NCBI RefSeq assembly: GCF_006542355.1
Contig: NZ_CP038141.1
Span: 988,501-1,052,500 of the forward strand
Source: Swingsia samuiensis
GTDB taxonomy: Bacteria; Pseudomonadota; Alphaproteobacteria; Acetobacterales; Acetobacteraceae
Direction: 5' to 3'
DNA length: 64,000 bases
Below the pieces are notes generated by a model. The model was not told the origin of the DNA. It did no database searches and worked only from the letters and a program-made list of their open reading frames with translations. The position numbers and the translations under genes are program-made. Below, piece by piece: positions 37,193 through 46,168 of this stretch. The number at the start of each line of letters is the position of its first letter. Positions within the stretch are counted from its first letter, which is position 1.

Positions 37193-38722
37193 TCAGCTTA
37201 CCAGTTTCAGACGGCTATTTCGGTGAGGAGGCTTTGGAGCACCGTCAAAAGGCAGCATAGGAGATTGGTCGGTTAAATATTTTTCTTGCTGAGGTGCATC
37301 CGGCATGTGCACGCCAAGATAAGCTTCAGATAAAGTTCGGAAAGCATAATCGACAATAGAAGAAGCATATGCAGATTTAGGATCTCCTTCCACCGTGCCA
37401 GCTGGACCAAACCGGGTGTAAGCGAATCGTTCAACAAAAGCTTCTAGTGGTGCGCCGAATTGCAGACCAATACTGACAGCATGACCGAGGCAGTCCATTA
37501 AACCTTTTGCCATAGGGCTTTCTTTGGGAGGGGTAATGCTAATTTCTCCCAAGGTTCCATCTTCGAACTCACTCGTACGCATAAATAAACTATGGCCGCC
37601 AACGGATGTTTTTTGCGTAAATCCACTCTGTCGGAGCGGGAGAGGGCGCCTAATGCCACGTGCAAGTTTGGCTTTTTGATCGACCAAGTCTGGCTCAGGT
37701 AATTCTGGCATAAAGTCCACATAACCAGAGAGGGCTTGCTGCATGTCATGATGGGCATGTGGGTTGGTGGGGGGGAGTGGGTTTTCCCCCGAAATAGCCA
37801 TAGCTAAAGCAGTTTCAACCGTAAGCCCTTTATGGGATAAGCGCGCAAGAGTCGACGCTCGGAGATGCCCGTTTTCCTGTAGTGGAGAGAAAATGGGGGC
37901 TAACCCGCACGCTTCTACCCCTAAGATTGCGTCGATCGGGCCTGAAGAGGAAAATCCAGTTTCAATGATGGCGAGGTTCTTGTCAGGGAAAGCTTGGTTC
38001 GTGGCTTGTGTTATCTTTTCCAAGTCAGGAATATCTGAAGTGGGAATTTTAACAGCAGGTAGCCGCGTCCCTGCGCGAGCAATACTTGTCGCAACAGCAG
38101 AAACAGCGCGAGCGACCTGACGGCCTGCGTTACTATCGTAGTCCAATCCCATATTGGCAAGGCATGCATCGAGGTCTGAGAGCAGGATTAGCCCTGCTGT
38201 TTCACAGGCAGGGACAGTTGGGACATCAAATAAAGGAAGCTCTCCACTACGTTCTGCACGAGTTGCAGAATGTAAACGCCGCAGAGCGCTGCATGCAAGT
38301 TTGATGCACGCGATATAATGTTCGGAAGCAAAACATCCATCCTGAACAAAACTGGAGAGTTTAACCACAAACCCTGGAGTTTCATCAGGGCGGTTTTGCC
38401 AGAGAGCAATATTAGGAGCAATTTGTCTCATCAATAAGAGATAAGACAAGCTTCTCCCTAAATTGATAGGGGCTGCTTCACCTTCGCCTTCGCCTTCACT
38501 GGCATCTGGCGCTGGAAGGGCATCTAACATGTCCACCCATCGTGCTGCTTCGGTTGCCAGACGTATGGGACCTTCATGCGGGGTGAGTTGCGCAATGGCT
38601 TGCGCCGCATCATCATCCCATACGGTCGGAAAGATGACAGAACGTGGGAGGCTGTCATCAGGGTCGGTGGTGACCGTTAGCGTCCTCATGCGAACGCCGG
38701 TCCAGTGAAGTCGAGCTGTCAT
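37193..38722 (-). CDS. TSCPD domain protein (relative of the NrdJ C-terminal domain)
   Basis: 509 residues. The C-terminal domain (about 365-480) reads SGFTQKTSVGGHSLFMRTSE, SPMAKGLMDCLGHAVSIGLQ, FGAPLEAFVERFAYTRFGPA and AFRTLSEAYLG, the TSCPD domain that otherwise forms the C terminus of adenosylcobalamin-dependent ribonucleotide reductases. The first about 350 residues do not resemble the reductase core: Ala/Glu-rich EGEGEGEAAP, GLILLSDLDACLANMGLDYD, NPHAHHDMQQAL. So this is a stand-alone TSCPD protein, a group present in several Rhodospirillales. Function unknown; a regulator or partner of ribonucleotide reductase is possible but unproven. Read as monocistronic. Confidence 0.7.
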   Translation of the reverse strand: MTARLHWTGVRMRTLTVTTDPDDSLPRSVIFPTVWDDDAAQAIAQLTPHEGPIRLATEAARWVDMLDALPAPDASEGEGEGEAAPINLGRSLSYLLLMRQIAPNIALWQNRPDETPGFVVKLSSFVQDGCFASEHYIACIKLACSALRRLHSATRAERSGELPLFDVPTVPACETAGLILLSDLDACLANMGLDYDSNAGRQVARAVSAVATSIARAGTRLPAVKIPTSDIPDLEKITQATNQAFPDKNLAIIETGFSSSGPIDAILGVEACGLAPIFSPLQENGHLRASTLARLSHKGLTVETALAMAISGENPLPPTNPHAHHDMQQALSGYVDFMPELPEPDLVDQKAKLARGIRRPLPLRQSGFTQKTSVGGHSLFMRTSEFEDGTLGEISITPPKESPMAKGLMDCLGHAVSIGLQFGAPLEAFVERFAYTRFGPAGTVEGDPKSAYASSIVDYAFRTLSEAYLGVHMPDAPQQEKYLTDQSPMLPFDGAPKPPHRNSRLKLVS

Positions 38723-38917
38723 AAGGAAGAATCTAAGCTCTTCATGACGTGTCGGGAAGATGGAAAAACCCTTTTAAAAGGGCAATAATGGATTGGAATA
38801 CGTGGATATAGGGGATAAAATTCAGAAGGAGATTTTATGATAGGATTGAGAGAGTGTTGGACGAGTGCATAAGAGTTCGCTAAATCTTTAAGGAATAGTC
38901 TGAATAAAGGGAATGTC

Positions 38918-39445
38918 ATGAGTGTTGCTACTGCATCAACGCGTCCTACCGCCCGTCATGATCGGTTGGAATTGTTAGCTGGTCTTGTTGTGTTGGCTTT
39001 GTTGGGAGGACTGTTGGTGCTGGCGATGGTGGGACACCACCGTGGAAGTGATGGTGGCTATCCTGTGAAAGCCTCCTTTAGCCAGATCGATGGACTAACG
39101 GTTGGGTCAGACGTTCGGTTGGCTGGGATTACAGTTGGTCATGTTGATTCTGAAAAGGTCGACCCTAAAACATTCCAGGCACAAGTGACTTTTACATTGA
39201 ATCCAAGTGTAAAACTTCCGACTGATTCTGCGGCTATTATCACATCAGATAGTTTGTTGGGTGGAAAATACATCGCTCTTTCTCCTGGCGGGGCGGATGC
39301 GACTGTGAAATCAGGGGGTGTGATTACCGAAACGCAGGGGTCGATTAGTCTCGAACAGCTTTTGAGTAAGTTTATTTTCTCTGTCACAGATTCATTACAG
39401 AAATCTCAAAAAGCAAAAGCCAACTCTGAGACGAACGGGCAGTGA
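38918..39445 (+). CDS. mlaD: Outer membrane lipid asymmetry protein MlaD
   Basis: Periplasmic lipid-carrier component of the Mla ABC system that retrieves phospholipids from the outer leaflet. 175 residues: one N-terminal membrane anchor (LAGLVVLALLGGLLVLAMVG, about 25-44) and one MCE domain (YPVKASFSQIDGLTVGSDVR, VTFTLNPSVKLP, SLLGGKYIALSPGG). Its stop overlaps the following gene by 4 bp (GTGA). The ABC parts (mlaE, mlaF) are not within the window. Confidence 0.92.
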   Translation: MSVATASTRPTARHDRLELLAGLVVLALLGGLLVLAMVGHHRGSDGGYPVKASFSQIDGLTVGSDVRLAGITVGHVDSEKVDPKTFQAQVTFTLNPSVKLPTDSAAIITSDSLLGGKYIALSPGGADATVKSGGVITETQGSISLEQLLSKFIFSVTDSLQKSQKAKANSETNGQ

Positions 39446-39657
39446 AACCAATTCATACATATTGGGTAGATCAAGAAGGATCACCTGTTTCGTGTGTGGA
39501 AAAATTGCGTGTTTTACGGGAAAATGAAGACGAGATACGTCAAGTTTTACAGGATGCGTTTGAAGACGGTGTTTTGATGGGGGTTACCCCAGAAGGTATG
39601 CGGCGTTCATTTGAAGCGATGTTGAATGATCTGAAAGATCCAACACATAAAGGTTAG
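39442..39657 (+). CDS. Small unknown protein coupled to mlaD
   Basis: 71 residues, GTG start overlapping the mlaD stop (GTGA). Soluble and acidic (RVLRENEDEIRQVLQDAFED, then GMRRSFEAMLNDL). No domain recognised. Coupled translation with mlaD suggests a shared envelope function, but nothing more can be read from it. Confidence 0.65.
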   Translation: MKPIHTYWVDQEGSPVSCVEKLRVLRENEDEIRQVLQDAFEDGVLMGVTPEGMRRSFEAMLNDLKDPTHKG

Positions 39658-39666
39658 CACTCAGTT

Positions 39667-40347
39667 ATGGCAGCGTTTTTTCGTTCTTCTTGCTTGTTGT
39701 TGGGTTTTGTTGGATTGAGTTCAGTTGCATACGGAGGCACGGGCATTGCTCCGCCTGTTATGTATCCGGCCAATACATGGCAGGGGCATACTCAGGCTGT
39801 GGTACGTGTCTTGGATCGGTTGGATTTTCATTTAGAAGAGCTAACAGTTCCTGTAGGAGGTAGTGCTTCTTATAAAACGTTATCGGTTCAGGTTGAGACG
39901 TGTCTTTCCCGCCCCGAAACGTTGCCTGAGGATACGGCCGTTCTGTTGCATTTGCATGATCAAGGAGATGCATCCAGAAAACCGTTTGATGGGTGGATGT
40001 TCAAGAACGAGCCTTCCTTGGCTTCTTACGGGAGCCCACTTTATGATGTTCGAGTAGTGGGATGTTCTGGAGGGACAACAGCCCCTCAAGCAGGGCCGTT
40101 ACCGGAAGTTAAAGCGCCTTCAATTACTAATCATGCAGTCACCAATGATGAGGGGGGAGATAATAATGCTTCTTCTTCAGCATCAGCTTCGGCTCCAGCT
40201 AGAAATAACGAAGAACAAGTTATTCCTCTGGCACCTGAAACTCATGCTCCAATATCATTGGCTCCGACAACCAATAGTTCTCCAGCGCCTGAAAAACCTC
40301 AGAATGATAGTTTGCCGCCTCCAGAAGCGGACCCGGGATTACAATAA
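39667..40347 (+). CDS. DUF2155 secreted protein
   Basis: 226 residues with a signal peptide (SCLLLGFVGLSSVAYGG) and the DUF2155 core: VVRVLDRLDFHLEELTVPVG, LSVQVETCLSRP and PFDGWMFKNEPSLASYGSPLY. The C-terminal third is a low-complexity Ser/Ala/Pro-rich tail (about 150-226) that could be a linker. In alphaproteobacteria DUF2155 genes often lie near mlaD-like genes; its function is not established. Start ATG 39667. Confidence 0.82.
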   Translation: MAAFFRSSCLLLGFVGLSSVAYGGTGIAPPVMYPANTWQGHTQAVVRVLDRLDFHLEELTVPVGGSASYKTLSVQVETCLSRPETLPEDTAVLLHLHDQGDASRKPFDGWMFKNEPSLASYGSPLYDVRVVGCSGGTTAPQAGPLPEVKAPSITNHAVTNDEGGDNNASSSASASAPARNNEEQVIPLAPETHAPISLAPTTNSSPAPEKPQNDSLPPPEADPGLQ

Positions 40348-40365
40348 AACATTTAAGAGACATGT

Positions 40366-40863
40366 ATGAAATTACATCTTGATACAAAAAAATTTATAGG
40401 AATTTGGTATATTTTAGCGAGTATTTTTGCGCTGGGGATTGTGTATTGGGCCGAACATTACTTGCATTTGGCTCCGTGTGAGTTGTGTCTTTGGGAAAGA
40501 TGGCCTTGGAGAGTATTAATTCTTCTCGGTGTGGTTTCGTTCATAGCGCCAAGGAAATACGCTAAATATCCTGTTGCTCTAGGACTGGTCTGCTTACTGG
40601 TGAGTGTAGGGTTAGCGATTTTGCATGCAGGAGTGGAACATAAATTATGGGCTAGCCCTGCGTCAGAATGCCGTGCCCCAGTTTTTAAAGGGGGATCTTT
40701 TAAAGACTGGATGGCGGCGATGCCGGCTCGTCCTAATAAACCGTGTGATTCGCCGGATTATTTATTCGGCCTTCCTATTTCAATGACAGAAACAGGAGGC
40801 CTGTATGCTTGTTTTGTGTTTGTGATCGCTTTTCTAAAGAGCAAAAAACTCTTTAGAAATTAA
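40366..40863 (+). CDS. dsbB: Disulfide bond formation protein B (DsbB-like)
   Basis: 165-residue inner-membrane quinone reductase that reoxidises DsbA. Four membrane segments; first redox pair in HLAPCELCLWERWPWRVLIL; second periplasmic pair of cysteines at SECRAPVF and PNKPCDSPDY. No dsbA next to it. Its last 4 bp overlap the converging DUF1328 gene. Confidence 0.9.
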   Translation: MKLHLDTKKFIGIWYILASIFALGIVYWAEHYLHLAPCELCLWERWPWRVLILLGVVSFIAPRKYAKYPVALGLVCLLVSVGLAILHAGVEHKLWASPASECRAPVFKGGSFKDWMAAMPARPNKPCDSPDYLFGLPISMTETGGLYACFVFVIAFLKSKKLFRN

Positions 40864-41033
40864 AGTTTAGGCTGCCCGCGTTTGAATATGAGGCTGATCA
40901 CAAAGAGAATGACGAATATGAAGAAGAGAATTTTTCCGATATAAGCAAAGTCAGAAGAAATTCCTGTAAAACCGAGCAATCCAGCTAGTAAAGCAAGAAT
41001 TAGGAAAACAACAGTCCAGCGTAGTAGATCCAT
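40860..41033 (-). CDS. DUF1328 (YtjA-like) small membrane protein
   Basis: 57 residues read by hand: starts MDLLRWTVVFLILALLAGLL, continues with GFTGISSDFAYIGKILFFIF and ends VILFVISLIFKRGQPKL. Two hydrophobic helices with the family GFTG loop. Ribosome site AGGGT before the ATG. Stop overlaps dsbB by 4 bp (convergent). Function unknown; related small proteins respond to envelope or osmotic conditions in other bacteria. Confidence 0.85.
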   Translation of the reverse strand: MDLLRWTVVFLILALLAGLLGFTGISSDFAYIGKILFFIFVILFVISLIFKRGQPKL

Positions 41034-41183
41034 GACATTTACCCTATAGTCTAGAAATTGTTAGTTTATGTAAGAGAAATTTCTGTGAGATAGGAAGTCT
41101 GAACGGTGTAGTTCTCTAAAAGTTTATCACAAAGAATATTTCTTTAAGCGATGTGTTCTTGAGAGAGGGGCTAGGTCATTACA

Positions 41184-43205
41184 ATGAGCAATTTTTTTTC
41201 CTTATATCATCAGGGATTCTCTCGAATTGCTGCCTGTACATTACCTGTCGTTTTGGCAGATCCTTACAAAAATGCAGATTCTATTATTAGCGTATTAGAA
41301 GAATGTCATAACGAGGGTGTTGCAGCCGTTGCTTTTCCAGAGCTGGGTTTAACGGGTTATACTTTGGATGATATAAGGTTTCAGGATGTCTTGCTCGAAA
41401 GCTCCTTGGAGGCCTTGAAGAAAGTAAGAGATGCCACAACAGAAATAATGAGTGTGGTTGCTCTCGGTCTTCCATTATACCGGAATAACTTACTTTATAA
41501 TTGTGCCGTCATTATACATCGGGGGCGTATACTTGGAGTGGTGCCCAAGACGTTTTTACCGCGTTATCGAGAGTTTTATGAACCGCGGCAGTTTTCGTCA
41601 GGTCAAGATACGACGGGATATATTAAGCTTTATGGTGAAAATATTCCGTTTGGAACAGATTTGCTTTTTCAGGCACACGATTATCCAGATTTAACGATCG
41701 GCGTTGAGATTTGTGAGGATTTGTGGGTTGCATGCCCTCCCAGTAGTAAGCTGGCTCCCGCAGGGGCAACGGTCATCTTAAATTTATCGGCTTCTCCCGT
41801 GACGATTGGCCGCACGGATGACCGGTCGTTACTTTGCCAGTCTCAGTCGATGCGGACATTATCAGCTTATGTGTATGCTGCCGCAGGCGAAGGTGAATCC
41901 ACGACTGATCTTGCATGGGATGGACAAACCTCAATTCACGAGGCTGGTCAGCTGCTGGCGCAATCTGACCGTTTTCCTGATGGCAAACGCCTCATTATCG
42001 CAGATGTTGACCTGTCTTTACTGAGGCAAGATCGTTTAAGAACTGGGCAATTCGGACAAGGGACCGAGGCTTATAGAACGATTGAGTTTAAATTAGACCC
42101 TCCTCTTCAAGATTTGGGATTAAAACGTAATATTGCGCGTTTTCCTTTTGTGCCAACAAATGAAGAAAAACTGGCACGAGACTGCTATGAGGCGTGGACT
42201 ATCCAAGTCAGCGCTTTGAGAAGGCGTTTAATAGCAAGTCATACTCAGCGTATGGTGATCGGTGTTTCTGGCGGCCTCGATAGTACGTTAGCGTTACTTG
42301 TGGCTGTTCGAGCCGCGGATGAACTTGGTTGGCCGCGTGATAGGGTTCTGGCTTATACGATGCCCGGCTTCGCAACGGGGCAGAAGAGCAAAAATCTAGC
42401 CTATGATTTGATGAAATCCTTAGGAATAGAAGCACATGAATTGGATATAAAACCTGCGGCAGGTGTGATGTTGGAGGGGATAGGCCATCCGTTTGCGCAT
42501 GGAGAGCCTGTGCACGACATTACCTTTGAGAACGTTCAAGCGGGGTTAAGGACGGATTTTCTTTTCAGGCTGGCAAATTTTCATAATGGGATTGTTGTCG
42601 GCACAGGGGATTTGTCAGAGTTGGCCTTGGGGTGGTGTACATATGGCGTCGGCGATCAGATGTCACATTACAATGTGAATGCAGGCATGCCAAAAACATT
42701 GATCCAGCACGTTATTCGGTGGATATCTAAAAAGGGCGGTGTGAGTAGCCAGACGGCGCAGGTTTTAGATAAAATTGTTAGTGCAGAAATATCGCCTGAG
42801 TTAGTGCCAGACACGGGAAGTGGCATCCAAAGCACGGAGCAGATTATTGGTCCGTATGCTTTGCAGGACTTTAATTTGTTTTATGTTTTAAGATATGGTT
42901 TCACCCCCTCTCGTGTTGCCTTTTTGGCGTATCATGCTTGGAATGATGAGCGGCAGGGACATTGGCCGGCCCATTATCCTGAAGATAAGAAAATAGCATA
43001 TACATTACCTGAAATAGGACATTGGTTGCGGGTGTTTTTGCATCGGTTTTTTGCAACGAGCCAGTTTAAGCGTTCGGCTATGCCTAATGGGCCCAAAGTG
43101 GTGGCTGGAGGGTCTTTATCACCGCGAGGAGATTGGCGTGCTCCCTCGGATGGAAATGCTCATATTTGGATAAAAGATTTAGAGGATAATGTTCCGGGAG
43201 TTTAA
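41184..43205 (+). CDS. nadE: Glutamine-dependent NAD+ synthetase
   Basis: 673-residue two-domain enzyme that amidates nicotinic-acid adenine dinucleotide. The N-terminal nitrilase-type glutaminase domain has the catalytic Glu in FPELGLTGYTLDD, Lys in VVPKTFLPRYREFYE and Cys in GVEICEDLWVACPPS. The C-terminal synthetase has the P-loop VIGVSGGLDSTLALLVAV and GTGDLSELALGWCTYGVGD. Pairs functionally with nadD (60260) but they are not linked. Confidence 0.96.
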   Translation: MSNFFSLYHQGFSRIAACTLPVVLADPYKNADSIISVLEECHNEGVAAVAFPELGLTGYTLDDIRFQDVLLESSLEALKKVRDATTEIMSVVALGLPLYRNNLLYNCAVIIHRGRILGVVPKTFLPRYREFYEPRQFSSGQDTTGYIKLYGENIPFGTDLLFQAHDYPDLTIGVEICEDLWVACPPSSKLAPAGATVILNLSASPVTIGRTDDRSLLCQSQSMRTLSAYVYAAAGEGESTTDLAWDGQTSIHEAGQLLAQSDRFPDGKRLIIADVDLSLLRQDRLRTGQFGQGTEAYRTIEFKLDPPLQDLGLKRNIARFPFVPTNEEKLARDCYEAWTIQVSALRRRLIASHTQRMVIGVSGGLDSTLALLVAVRAADELGWPRDRVLAYTMPGFATGQKSKNLAYDLMKSLGIEAHELDIKPAAGVMLEGIGHPFAHGEPVHDITFENVQAGLRTDFLFRLANFHNGIVVGTGDLSELALGWCTYGVGDQMSHYNVNAGMPKTLIQHVIRWISKKGGVSSQTAQVLDKIVSAEISPELVPDTGSGIQSTEQIIGPYALQDFNLFYVLRYGFTPSRVAFLAYHAWNDERQGHWPAHYPEDKKIAYTLPEIGHWLRVFLHRFFATSQFKRSAMPNGPKVVAGGSLSPRGDWRAPSDGNAHIWIKDLEDNVPGV

Positions 43206-43229
43206 AGTAGAACACTAACCTTAGAAAAA

Positions 43230-43252
43230 GCCTCCAGAAGAGTTCTGGAGGC
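43230..43252 (-). terminator. Bidirectional hairpin between nadE and the giant glycosyltransferase
   Basis: GCCTCCAGA / TCTGGAGGC (9 bp) with a 5-nt loop. On the minus strand it is followed by TTTTTCTAAGG, making it a good terminator for the glycosyltransferase gene; on the plus strand a weaker one for nadE. Confidence 0.8.
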
Positions 43253-43261
43253 TCGGTTATA

Positions 43262-46168
43262 TTAATGGCGAGGTTGTGCTGCTTTTGCGGTGAGATTGAT
43301 CCAAGGGTGACGGTTTTGAACAAACTCAACAACACGCGCTTTGTGGAGTGCGCGCTCCGTGGAGGCATTGGTCATGGAAGATTCGTGTTGTCGATAGTCG
43401 GCTAGAATGCTTGGAACATGTTTTCCGGGAAGACCAAGCTCTGCGAGAGAGCACCATAAATCGAAATCTTCCCAGCCCATTGCTTCACGTGAAACATAAT
43501 ATCCACCAGCAGCAGCCCAGGCCCACTTGGCAATCATAGCCATAGCATCAATACGGTTTCCTGAAATTAAAGAGAGTGGGTGGTAGGGAAGATCTCCTAA
43601 GAGCGCTTGTGCCTCTGGGGGTTTTTGTACGTCTGGGTCATGCTCAGGTTGTACTAGCCCGTCTTCATTGAAGCGTTGAATAAGGGGGTAGGCGTAAGCT
43701 ATGCCGAAGGTCATTGATTGGAGAAGCTCTTCACAGGCAGAGGGGCGTAGCTTGTTATCAGCATCGAGTTGCATGATGTAAGGAGTTTCAGCCGCATCAA
43801 CTCCAATATTACGCGCGCCACCTAATCCAGCATTTTGTATCGATCTTTTTAAGATTAAACGATTGAAGCGGTGTGTGTTTCTTCCCATCCACGTTTTGAG
43901 AAGAGAAATCGATTGGTCATGAGAGCCGTCATCGACAACAATTAAATCCAAGTTTTGAAGAGTTTGTTCAAAGACGGATTGAAGGGCATCCAATAGGTAC
44001 GGTTCATAATTATAGGATGTGATGACGACAGTAACGTCTGATGTATTTAGATTATCATGATAGTAAATGGTTTCACTATCAGGGATGTCAGGCAGGGAGC
44101 GTGAAGATAGATTCTGTCGTGCTAGAAGAGTTTCTCCTGCTTGGGCGGCTTGAATACTTCCATCAAAAGAAGAAAGAGCAAGATGCATGCGCTGGGCCTG
44201 CGCTTCCGGACTAAAGGGCCACAGAACGCTATAGTAAGCGTTTCGTGCCATGATTTTTCGCTCTTTCGGATGATCGATTAGAAAGAGAAGAGCATTTTCC
44301 CATTCTTCAGATGTTTGAGCGAAGAAGCCCGTTTCGCCATGTTTAATGACGCGGGAGAAAGGGCCTGTAGGGGAAACAATGGATGTGCTTCCTGCAAGTG
44401 ATGCTTCTAGGAATTTAATTTCGCTTTTGGCTTCACAAAAAACATTACCAACTTCAACGGGAGCGATAGAGATATCAAACCGTGCGAATTCATGGGCGAG
44501 TTCGTTTAGAGGAACCATATCGCGCCATTCTATTTGAGATATTACATCCTGAAGTTGTGGAAACTCTTCTATGAGTAGGACAGGCTTTTTATTATCTTTT
44601 TCCCGGAAGAGGACCACTCGTGCGTGAGGGCATTTTTTTAAAACGCTCACGAGAGCGGAGCATGCGATGGAGAAATCTTTTTGGTGAGTGCGTGAACCTG
44701 TGGCGTAACCAATCAGAACAAGGGGTTGGTCCGTTGTGTCATCCAATTGTTTTTTAAGACGAAAGCCTAGCCGGGATTTTTTTAAGACATCCGAACTATA
44801 CGTGTTCGGGAGTAAGTGAACCACGGGCTGAAGCTCATGCATAGCCAGCATAAGCTCAGATGTGGTGGTAGAGCCTTGGTCGCATTGTAGAAGGGTGCGG
44901 CGCATGTCAGCAAACGAACGCTCGATACGACTTTCGGTGGCGCCAATTGAACGAATACCATCAATCAGATCTATCCGAGCGTAATGTGGGACGAAGACAA
45001 TATCATCCGTATCGAAGATTGTTCGGGTGTTTTGCTGACGAGCCAGATCTAAAATGGTGCTTACATGGCCGCTATACTCGACGCGCCATAAAAACATGAC
45101 ATCAGCCCAAGCAATGTCATCAAATCCGACATCGGCACAGGCTTTGATTTGAGTATTAAACCCTGCATTCTGAGCGGCCGCAGCATTGCGGACACAACGA
45201 TATTCTACGCCAGGTGTGTTGGGCTCTCCGGAGATAAAGAGAATATTCTTTGTGTTTTTTTGCGAAAAATACTCAGGATTCCCAGAGGCTTTGTGAGACG
45301 TTTGTGATTGAAGAAGTTCAATATTTTCAGGAGGGGTGGGTAAATGAGGGATGAAAGGAGCTTTGAAAGATTTGAGAATACGCTTCCAACGTGGAGTAGG
45401 GGTTAATAAAAACTGTTTAAGTGTGGTATATTCTTCCCGAAAATCAGAAATTGTTTTGTTTAGGTGAGTAATATTTTTAATGTTTTGGTTATACAATTCA
45501 TTGTTGATCGATATTTTTTTTGAATTCTCATAGTTTACGAGAGAATTAATGTGGTTTTTTTCTTGAAGTTGAGAGTTCTTTTTTTCAATTTGAAAGAGTT
45601 TCGCTCGGTTTATTTTGTTATTTAGGTCGCTTTCTGTGATTTGAGTCAGGTCATATTTAAACTGATGCAGAGAAAGAAGCGGGGATGTTAAAAATGATAG
45701 GGTATTGCCTTCGGGGCAGCTGAAAAAAACTTTATGTGAAAGTGCTAAAATATTTGGATTGAAGATTGGGGCTTCGTCAGAGTAATTCAAAACCAGAGAA
45801 GGAATGTCGGATCTCGCAAAAGAGACGTCTTCACTTTGGTGGCATATTAGAAATGGCGAAGGGTGATCTTTACTCTCGAATGTACGGCTTAGTATAATTT
45901 TAAATTTGTGATTAATATTTTTTTGTAAGTCATTTAATTTATCAGATATTAATAAATATATTTTTTTCGAGGTATAAACAGGGATATAGTTTTCTTTATT
46001 ATGATTATAATAAATAGAAGCAAGCCAGACTATTAAACGAACATAGTGAGAGGCAAGAGCCTCGTCCTTAGAGGTATATATTTTTTCTGGTTTGTCTGAG
46101 AGGCAGAGGGCCAAATCGGCAATGAGTTGTTTTTGTATAAAAGAATTTGGCGATTCGATGTTCGTCAC
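43262..46168 (-). CDS. Giant multidomain glycosyltransferase (unknown N-terminus, GT4-like and GT2)
   Basis: 968 residues, cytoplasmic. About 1-290: N-terminal part without a recognised fold, with charged helical stretches. About 310-640: GT-B/GT4-like module, with EPNTPGVEYRCVRNAAAAQN, DTDDIVFVPHYARIDL, LIGYATGSRTHQKDFSIAC and APVEVGNVFCEAKSEIKFLE. About 700-960: GT2 (GT-A) module with VVITSYNYEPYLLDALQSVF, VVDDGSHDQS and LDADNKLRP (DxD). It starts at a GTG with a weak ribosome site. It shares the middle module with the gene at 48086 on the other side of the RTX-like gene, so both probably build the same glycan. Acceptor unknown. Confidence 0.85.
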   Translation of the reverse strand: MTNIESPNSFIQKQLIADLALCLSDKPEKIYTSKDEALASHYVRLIVWLASIYYNHNKENYIPVYTSKKIYLLISDKLNDLQKNINHKFKIILSRTFESKDHPSPFLICHQSEDVSFARSDIPSLVLNYSDEAPIFNPNILALSHKVFFSCPEGNTLSFLTSPLLSLHQFKYDLTQITESDLNNKINRAKLFQIEKKNSQLQEKNHINSLVNYENSKKISINNELYNQNIKNITHLNKTISDFREEYTTLKQFLLTPTPRWKRILKSFKAPFIPHLPTPPENIELLQSQTSHKASGNPEYFSQKNTKNILFISGEPNTPGVEYRCVRNAAAAQNAGFNTQIKACADVGFDDIAWADVMFLWRVEYSGHVSTILDLARQQNTRTIFDTDDIVFVPHYARIDLIDGIRSIGATESRIERSFADMRRTLLQCDQGSTTTSELMLAMHELQPVVHLLPNTYSSDVLKKSRLGFRLKKQLDDTTDQPLVLIGYATGSRTHQKDFSIACSALVSVLKKCPHARVVLFREKDNKKPVLLIEEFPQLQDVISQIEWRDMVPLNELAHEFARFDISIAPVEVGNVFCEAKSEIKFLEASLAGSTSIVSPTGPFSRVIKHGETGFFAQTSEEWENALLFLIDHPKERKIMARNAYYSVLWPFSPEAQAQRMHLALSSFDGSIQAAQAGETLLARQNLSSRSLPDIPDSETIYYHDNLNTSDVTVVITSYNYEPYLLDALQSVFEQTLQNLDLIVVDDGSHDQSISLLKTWMGRNTHRFNRLILKRSIQNAGLGGARNIGVDAAETPYIMQLDADNKLRPSACEELLQSMTFGIAYAYPLIQRFNEDGLVQPEHDPDVQKPPEAQALLGDLPYHPLSLISGNRIDAMAMIAKWAWAAAGGYYVSREAMGWEDFDLWCSLAELGLPGKHVPSILADYRQHESSMTNASTERALHKARVVEFVQNRHPWINLTAKAAQPRH
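43491..43506. other. parS-like site (1 mismatch), intragenic
   Basis: TGCTTCACGTGAAACA matches TGTTTCACGTGAAACA except for C at position 3; the CACGTG core is complete. It falls in the codons for Y-V-S-R-E-A-M of the minus-strand glycosyltransferase. Confidence 0.5.

Noticed and set aside
37764..38120. 118-residue plus-strand open frame over the TSCPD gene
   Set aside because: No signature and opposite to a better supported gene.
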